Under the pieces are notes generated by a model. The model saw only the letters and a program-made list of their open reading frames with translations. It did no database searches and was not told where the DNA came from. The translations under genes were made by a program, and so were the position numbers. Of a stretch of DNA of 18,036 nucleotides, positions 14,067 through 18,036 are shown piece after piece. Origin of the DNA: Candidatus Latescibacterota bacterium. Its GTDB lineage: Bacteria; Latescibacterota; UBA2968; UBA8231. The first letter of the stretch is position 1. Every line of letters begins with the position of its first letter. The stretch is from the NCBI GenBank assembly GCA_003529325.1, contig DPVW01000501.1, forward strand, positions 7,790 through 25,825, in the 5' to 3' direction.

Positions 14067-17000
14067 TCAGGCGTCCGCCAGGTTCCGGGCGCGTAGGATC
14101 AGTATCCAAGAGACGACAATCAGAGTCAGTGCGACGCCCAGCCAGATCCATCCCTGCTGACGGATCGACGGCGCCGACTGCTCGATCATGGCGAGGGAGC
14201 CGTCGACGGAGAGGGTCACGAATCCGGTGAGGGCGTAGGCGGCGATGTTGTCACGATATAGCCAAGCCAGTGCCGCCGCCGTAATCGCAGCTGTCAGTAG
14301 AAACCCACCCCAGGAAAAGAAGAATTCCGCTGGTGTGTAGGCGCCGGCGCCGGCGATACAGGCCCCCAGAATCAGCAGCGCCGTGACAACAAAGGATGGA
14401 CGTTTCAAGACCTGCGTGCTGTAGTAGATGACAAACGCCGCCGACAAGGGGGTGGAAAGTCCCCCCGGCACCGCCCGGGCAAGCCCGCCCAGGGAGGGCA
14501 GGAAACCATCTACAGTGGGCAGGGTCGGGCCTGCGGGGACGGCTGCCTCCGGCCAGAGCTGCATGAGCACCTCCATCCAGCGATCGACGGCCAGACCACC
14601 GGCGACGGCAAGACCTGCCAGCAGCACGCCGTCCTTGAACTGAGGCACCAGCGATGTGGATGACAGTTTGCTGACCGTGCCCGGGAACATCGATTCGGCG
14701 AGTCCTACGCTGCCAGCGACGGCGACGCCCAAAATCAACGCACCGAAGAGGATGATCACCGTCTGTGTCAGGGTGAAGATGGCCAGCGGAATTTCGGTGG
14801 TGTAGGCGGCGAAGAAGGTGGGCAGGCCATTGGTGATGCCTACAAAAAAGATCGACGTGCAGGCTGCGCCGATCCACAGAGGTCGAGTCCAGGACAACTC
14901 GCCGGCACGGATGCGGCTGATGACCAGCCATAGAAGATGCAAGGCAATGACGATGATTGTCAGGATCGGCACCCAGCGCAGAATCGTGCGCCAGATGCTG
15001 CCTTCCTCCCGTTCTCGCAACCACTGCTCGGGGAGTTTTGTATAGCGGCGCAGTCCCGCCGGCCGATCCCCGGCGATGTGGACCTCGCAACGGAAGGTGG
15101 ATTCTTCCAGGTTGCGGGGATCCCCCGGCAATGCTTCCCAAACGAACCAGTGGTCACGTCGATTTGGCAGTTTTTCTGAGGAGGACTCCTGCAGGTCGAA
15201 ATCTTTCGGCTCGAGTCCATGCGCCAGCAGTTGGTCCGTAGCCAACTTCCGCGCCTCCGCCTCGCTCAAGTCAGCGCCTGGCGCGTCCTCGGGGAGTTGG
15301 TGCCGCACGGAGTAGACCTCGCCATTCTCCGGACGCAGATAGACGAGCCACTCCTCTTTCTCTTGTTCGCGGTAGAAACGGACTTGCCACAGGGATGGTG
15401 CCAGATCGTCGTCGTAGAGCTGCACCGCGGCTTCCGGGCCTGCAAGAGCATGACGATAGGCGACGTCATTGTGACCCCACTGAGTGAGGTGGGAGACAAC
15501 GGTGTGGAAGCTGTCGACGGCAACGTCGGTGCTCTGCAGGTGGAACCGGGCGCGCGCCAACGCCGCATCGGTGGTGATAGCAAAATCTGTCTCCGGCGAC
15601 CGGCCCGGGGTCTGTAGAGCAAATACGGATAAGCCGGCGAGCACGACGAGCGTTGCCGCTCCCAGGCGCTGGGGGCGCAATGGTTGGTAGAGGGAGATCG
15701 TGCTGACTTCGGCGGTCAGGATCTGTGCTTCCGGACTCAAGTCGGCTCGATCGAGGTCGCGGGGTCGGAGCGCGGGTGGGGCGTCCTCGCGGTTGAGCAG
15801 CGACCCAGGCTCGATGAAGTAGCGCCCCCGCAGGTAGAGGAACACCGCCACCAGCAGTGGGACGAGCATGAGTCCCACGGACACGGCGGCGGACAGCACG
15901 AAGTAGGTGTTGGAGGAGCGCAGCAGGATCAGCGCGGTGTACAGCGCGTCGATCGTGTAGTGCCAGACCAGGGCGGGCAACAACCCCCAACGGATGACGA
16001 CGTAACCCATGACGACGCCCGCCATGCCCACCTCGAGGCCGCGGATCCAAAAGGGTTGCTGTGGATAACCGGCGTGGCCGAATCCCCAAATGAGAGCGGC
16101 GATCAGCACCGCGAGCCAGCGGTGCTTCAGTAGCCGATGCAGAAAGGGGATGGAGAAGGCGCGTGAGGTAAACTCTTCGCTGACTGCGGGCATGAAACCG
16201 ATCAGCAGCACGACAACCCACGGGAAATGGGTGTTGACCATCTCGCGATAGGGGATATCTGCCGGACTCCAGGCGCCGAAGTGATCGGCAACGAGGTAGA
16301 ACAGGGTCTGATAGGCGATGAAAACCGCCGTAAGGGTGAGGCCGATGATCGTGCCGATGAGGAAACGTTTGGTGCGCAGGCCGTCCGGCCGGAACTGCTC
16401 CGAAATGCTGATCTGGTCGCCATACCAGCGGCGGTACTCAGGTTCGCCACTGGCAACGACGAAGGTGATGCCCACGGCAGCTGCCAGGGCGCCGGCCAAT
16501 CCCAAGAGGATGCTCTGGGTAAGGAAGTTGAAGAAAGTGTCCGTCGTGTCGAAACCGTAGATGGTGACGGTCAGGTTGTTGAGATGCGACAGGAAGGTGA
16601 GGACGAAGGCGATGCCGCCGAAGACGAGGGCGGTACGCCAACGCACATCCTGCCCACGGATGGAGGTGACGAGCCGCGAGAGCATGGCGATCGCCGTAAG
16701 AAACATCAGCAACCCGGCGATCAGTCCCGTCACCTGGTTGCTCGAACGCAACTCGGTGTATTGTCGGCGCCAGGATTCGGACACTTTGAGGAACTCGGTG
16801 TAGCCACCGACGAGATCGCCCTGGATCCTGACGCGGTATCGATAGGTGCCTTCGGAAACTTCGAAGCCCGCCAGTTTCCAGGTGAAGAGGTGATCGACAC
16901 GCTGGGGCCGCTGTGTCGTCTCCGCTTCGACGAAATCGAGCCCCCCCATGTCGAGCCCCATCGTCTGTGCCAGGAACTGCTCCGCCAGTCGCCGCGCCTT

Positions 17001-17441
17001 GCCCTGGGTCAGACTGGCGCCACTCGACTCTTCTTCGATGAGGTGCTGAAAGCCGACGAGGTCACCCGTCGTGGTGTGTTCAACGCGGTATTCCTCCTTC
17101 TGGCGTTCGCGGAACCAGCGGTTGCTCCAGCGCCACAGGCGGACGGGGTTGCCGATAATTCTGCTGGCGCCCTCGAGTCCCCGCTCCCGTTCGAGGAAGG
17201 TCTTGGCCTGGTCGTCGAAGTCGAAGACAACCGCCTGGCGGTAGTCGGTCAGATCAAAGCCCCGATGCTCGAGAAAAGCAGCACCGCGCACTCGTGCCTC
17301 ATCCCTTGTGATACGAAAATCGATGGTCGCTTCAGGGAAGGCATCGTAGAAGAAGTGGGTCCCCACCAGCAGGCTCACAATGGTGAGTCCGGCGCAGACA
17401 AAAATCAGGCGGATGTCACGGGTCTGGAGGGATTGTTCCAT
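14067..17441 (-). CDS. Large CPBP-family intramembrane protease with duplicated architecture
   Basis: This is a 1124-residue polytopic membrane protein. After a first membrane span (about 11-33), soluble extracytoplasmic-type segments (about 40-230) precede a multi-span domain (about 235-540). That domain carries the CPBP (Abi/Rce1-like) motifs: SEEFTSR (Glu422, Glu423, Arg427), WGFGH (His456) and HYTID (His494, Asp498). Residues about 595-1120 repeat the plan: a span, a soluble part and more spans. The soluble parts are recognisably homologous (143-226 against 724-810; shared DH.F.W and E.WRR/E.WLR). The second membrane half lacks the EExxxR and histidine motifs, so one active site is expected. 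The family processes prenylated or peptide substrates and bacteriocin immunity factors; this target is unknown. It is first in a three-gene minus-strand run. Confidence 0.82.
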   Translation of the reverse strand: MEQSLQTRDIRLIFVCAGLTIVSLLVGTHFFYDAFPEATIDFRITRDEARVRGAAFLEHRGFDLTDYRQAVVFDFDDQAKTFLERERGLEGASRIIGNPVRLWRWSNRWFRERQKEEYRVEHTTTGDLVGFQHLIEEESSGASLTQGKARRLAEQFLAQTMGLDMGGLDFVEAETTQRPQRVDHLFTWKLAGFEVSEGTYRYRVRIQGDLVGGYTEFLKVSESWRRQYTELRSSNQVTGLIAGLLMFLTAIAMLSRLVTSIRGQDVRWRTALVFGGIAFVLTFLSHLNNLTVTIYGFDTTDTFFNFLTQSILLGLAGALAAAVGITFVVASGEPEYRRWYGDQISISEQFRPDGLRTKRFLIGTIIGLTLTAVFIAYQTLFYLVADHFGAWSPADIPYREMVNTHFPWVVVLLIGFMPAVSEEFTSRAFSIPFLHRLLKHRWLAVLIAALIWGFGHAGYPQQPFWIRGLEVGMAGVVMGYVVIRWGLLPALVWHYTIDALYTALILLRSSNTYFVLSAAVSVGLMLVPLLVAVFLYLRGRYFIEPGSLLNREDAPPALRPRDLDRADLSPEAQILTAEVSTISLYQPLRPQRLGAATLVVLAGLSVFALQTPGRSPETDFAITTDAALARARFHLQSTDVAVDSFHTVVSHLTQWGHNDVAYRHALAGPEAAVQLYDDDLAPSLWQVRFYREQEKEEWLVYLRPENGEVYSVRHQLPEDAPGADLSEAEARKLATDQLLAHGLEPKDFDLQESSSEKLPNRRDHWFVWEALPGDPRNLEESTFRCEVHIAGDRPAGLRRYTKLPEQWLREREEGSIWRTILRWVPILTIIVIALHLLWLVISRIRAGELSWTRPLWIGAACTSIFFVGITNGLPTFFAAYTTEIPLAIFTLTQTVIILFGALILGVAVAGSVGLAESMFPGTVSKLSSTSLVPQFKDGVLLAGLAVAGGLAVDRWMEVLMQLWPEAAVPAGPTLPTVDGFLPSLGGLARAVPGGLSTPLSAAFVIYYSTQVLKRPSFVVTALLILGACIAGAGAYTPAEFFFSWGGFLLTAAITAAALAWLYRDNIAAYALTGFVTLSVDGSLAMIEQSAPSIRQQGWIWLGVALTLIVVSWILILRARNLADA

Positions 17442-17450
17442 ATAGCCGAT

Positions 17451-17478
17451 ATAGTAGGGGACGCCAGCAGCCGGGCAA
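17451..17478 (-). promoter_or_regulatory. Possible promoter for the minus-strand CPBP operon
   Basis: Read on the minus strand, TTGCCC (17473-17478) and TACTAT (17451-17456) are separated by 16 bp, each matching four of six consensus bases. The start site would fall only a few bases before the ATG at 17441, and no Shine-Dalgarno site is visible there, so a leaderless or nearly leaderless mRNA is possible. The match is weak. Confidence 0.25.
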
Positions 17479-17531
17479 GGGATAGTGTAGCTTTAACAGG
17501 CCTGGTGCTTCACTTCTTCACTTAGCTCGAG

Positions 17532-18036
17532 ATGCCGATGAACCATCGTACCGCGCTGTCTGTTGCTGTTCTGATCACCCTGAGTGCTGTCCAGGTGGCG
17601 GCGCAGTTCAAGCCCCTCACGTATCCACCGCGTCATCAATCCTGTCAGTACCGATCTTGAGGTCGCAACGGATAAAAAGGAACGGCGCTACTACATCGAC
17701 CGTGGCCAACGGTCGAGTATCAACAAGGGAGACTTGCGCAACGTATATCGCGAGAAACGGATCGTGCCCGGCTTGCCAGTGGCAATCCGCGTCTTCATCG
17801 GCACCATGCTGATCGAGGCTTCGCAGCAGTCGTCGTCGGTCGGTCGATTCGTCCCGAATGAAAAAGCGATCTCACGTCCGATGATCCGTTACAAGACGGC
17901 GATGAAGAGCGATATCGTCGTCCCCCGTCTCGTCATTGACAACAGTGTTCTTTTCGACTCGGGGATGGCTCTCTGAAGGCGGGGGCGGCAGAAGAGTTTG
18001 CCCAGGTGGCAGAATTCGTGCGCCTGTTTTCGCCGG
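17532..18036 (+). pseudogene. OmpA-type outer membrane/envelope protein, frameshifted and cut by window edge
   Basis: From ATG 17532 (or 17538) a clear signal peptide is read, with a hydrophobic core ending SAVQVAAQ, then FKPLTYPPR, before a stop near 17660. The next frame continues sensibly from about 17632 (VINPVSTDLEVATDKKERR...) through RYYIDRGQRSSINKGD, NVYREK and VLFDSG, and stops at 17974-17976. The first frame then resumes from about 17970 with LKAGAAEEFAQVAEFVRLF to the window end. VLFDSG followed by LKAGAAEEF fits the start of an OmpA C-terminal peptidoglycan-binding domain. The shifts, near 17630 and near 17965, compensate each other. The cause could be a decayed gene, sequencing or assembly error, or, less likely, recoding. 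It is divergent from the CPBP gene, with 90 nt between them. Confidence 0.6.

Noticed and set aside
16227..17525. 432-codon plus-strand open frame opposite the CPBP gene
   Set aside because: It is an antisense shadow; the minus strand gives a coherent membrane protein with protease motifs, and this frame is compositionally odd (Glu, Asp and Gly-rich).
1..18036. tRNA or rRNA genes, CRISPR arrays, insertion sequences or integrase genes
   Set aside because: I saw no cloverleaf-like sequence, no regularly spaced repeats, no transposase motif and no terminal inverted repeats on reading both strands.

Overview
The window is bacterial, GC-rich (roughly 60% by eye) and densely coded on both strands. 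A signal-peptide protein that appears to lead into an OmpA-type domain at the right edge suggests an outer membrane. The gene mix is a CxPAR sulfatase, a Gfo/Idh oxidoreductase, a mannonate dehydratase-like enzyme, an RraA-like protein, uronate-dehydrogenase-like epimerases and large CPBP proteases. I associate this mix with polysaccharide-degrading, uncultivated FCB-type lineages such as Latescibacterota or Poribacteria, but that placement is inference from gene content only.

Layout. (1) Positions 2-271 hold the 3' end of a MOSC-domain protein. (2) Positions 360-3815 hold a plus-strand sugar cassette: a PfkB kinase, a sulfatase coupled to it by a TAATG overlap, and a Gfo/Idh/MocA dehydrogenase. 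(3) Positions 3853-4163 hold a strong sigma-70-like promoter, a leader with a 46-codon ORF, and an intrinsic terminator placed just before thrS. (4) Positions 4192-8656 hold a tight operon: thrS, a small M50B-like membrane metalloprotease, and proS. (5) Positions 8641-11398 hold a mannonate dehydratase-like gene (minus strand, overlapping the end of proS), a divergent RraA-family gene and a bicupin gene. (6) Positions 11415-17441 hold a minus-strand three-gene run: a 1124-residue CPBP protease, a membrane-anchored metallophosphoesterase, and a protein made of two fused copies of a uronate-dehydrogenase-like epimerase. (7) Positions 17532-18036 hold a signal-peptide/OmpA-like gene broken by two compensating frameshifts and cut by the window edge.

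The most notable element is the leader before thrS. Its 46-residue ORF starts at 3955 behind a GGAG ribosome site. Residues 23-35 contain seven Thr and three Pro, so 10 of 13 codons match the two synthetases (ThrRS and ProRS) encoded in the operon. The ORF ends 28 nt before a 14-bp terminator stem. A segment just after the Thr/Pro codons can pair either with the codon region or with the 5' arm of the terminator. This is the four-segment layout of ribosome-mediated attenuation, and it suggests that one leader peptide senses shortage of both Thr-tRNA and Pro-tRNA. The pairings were found by eye and have not been folded computationally.

The sugar genes could serve breakdown of sulfated, uronate-containing polysaccharides: sulfatase for desulfation, epimerase fusion and dehydrogenase for oxidation, dehydratase for mannonate to 2-keto-3-deoxygluconate, and PfkB for phosphorylation. 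The substrates cannot be read from the sequence.
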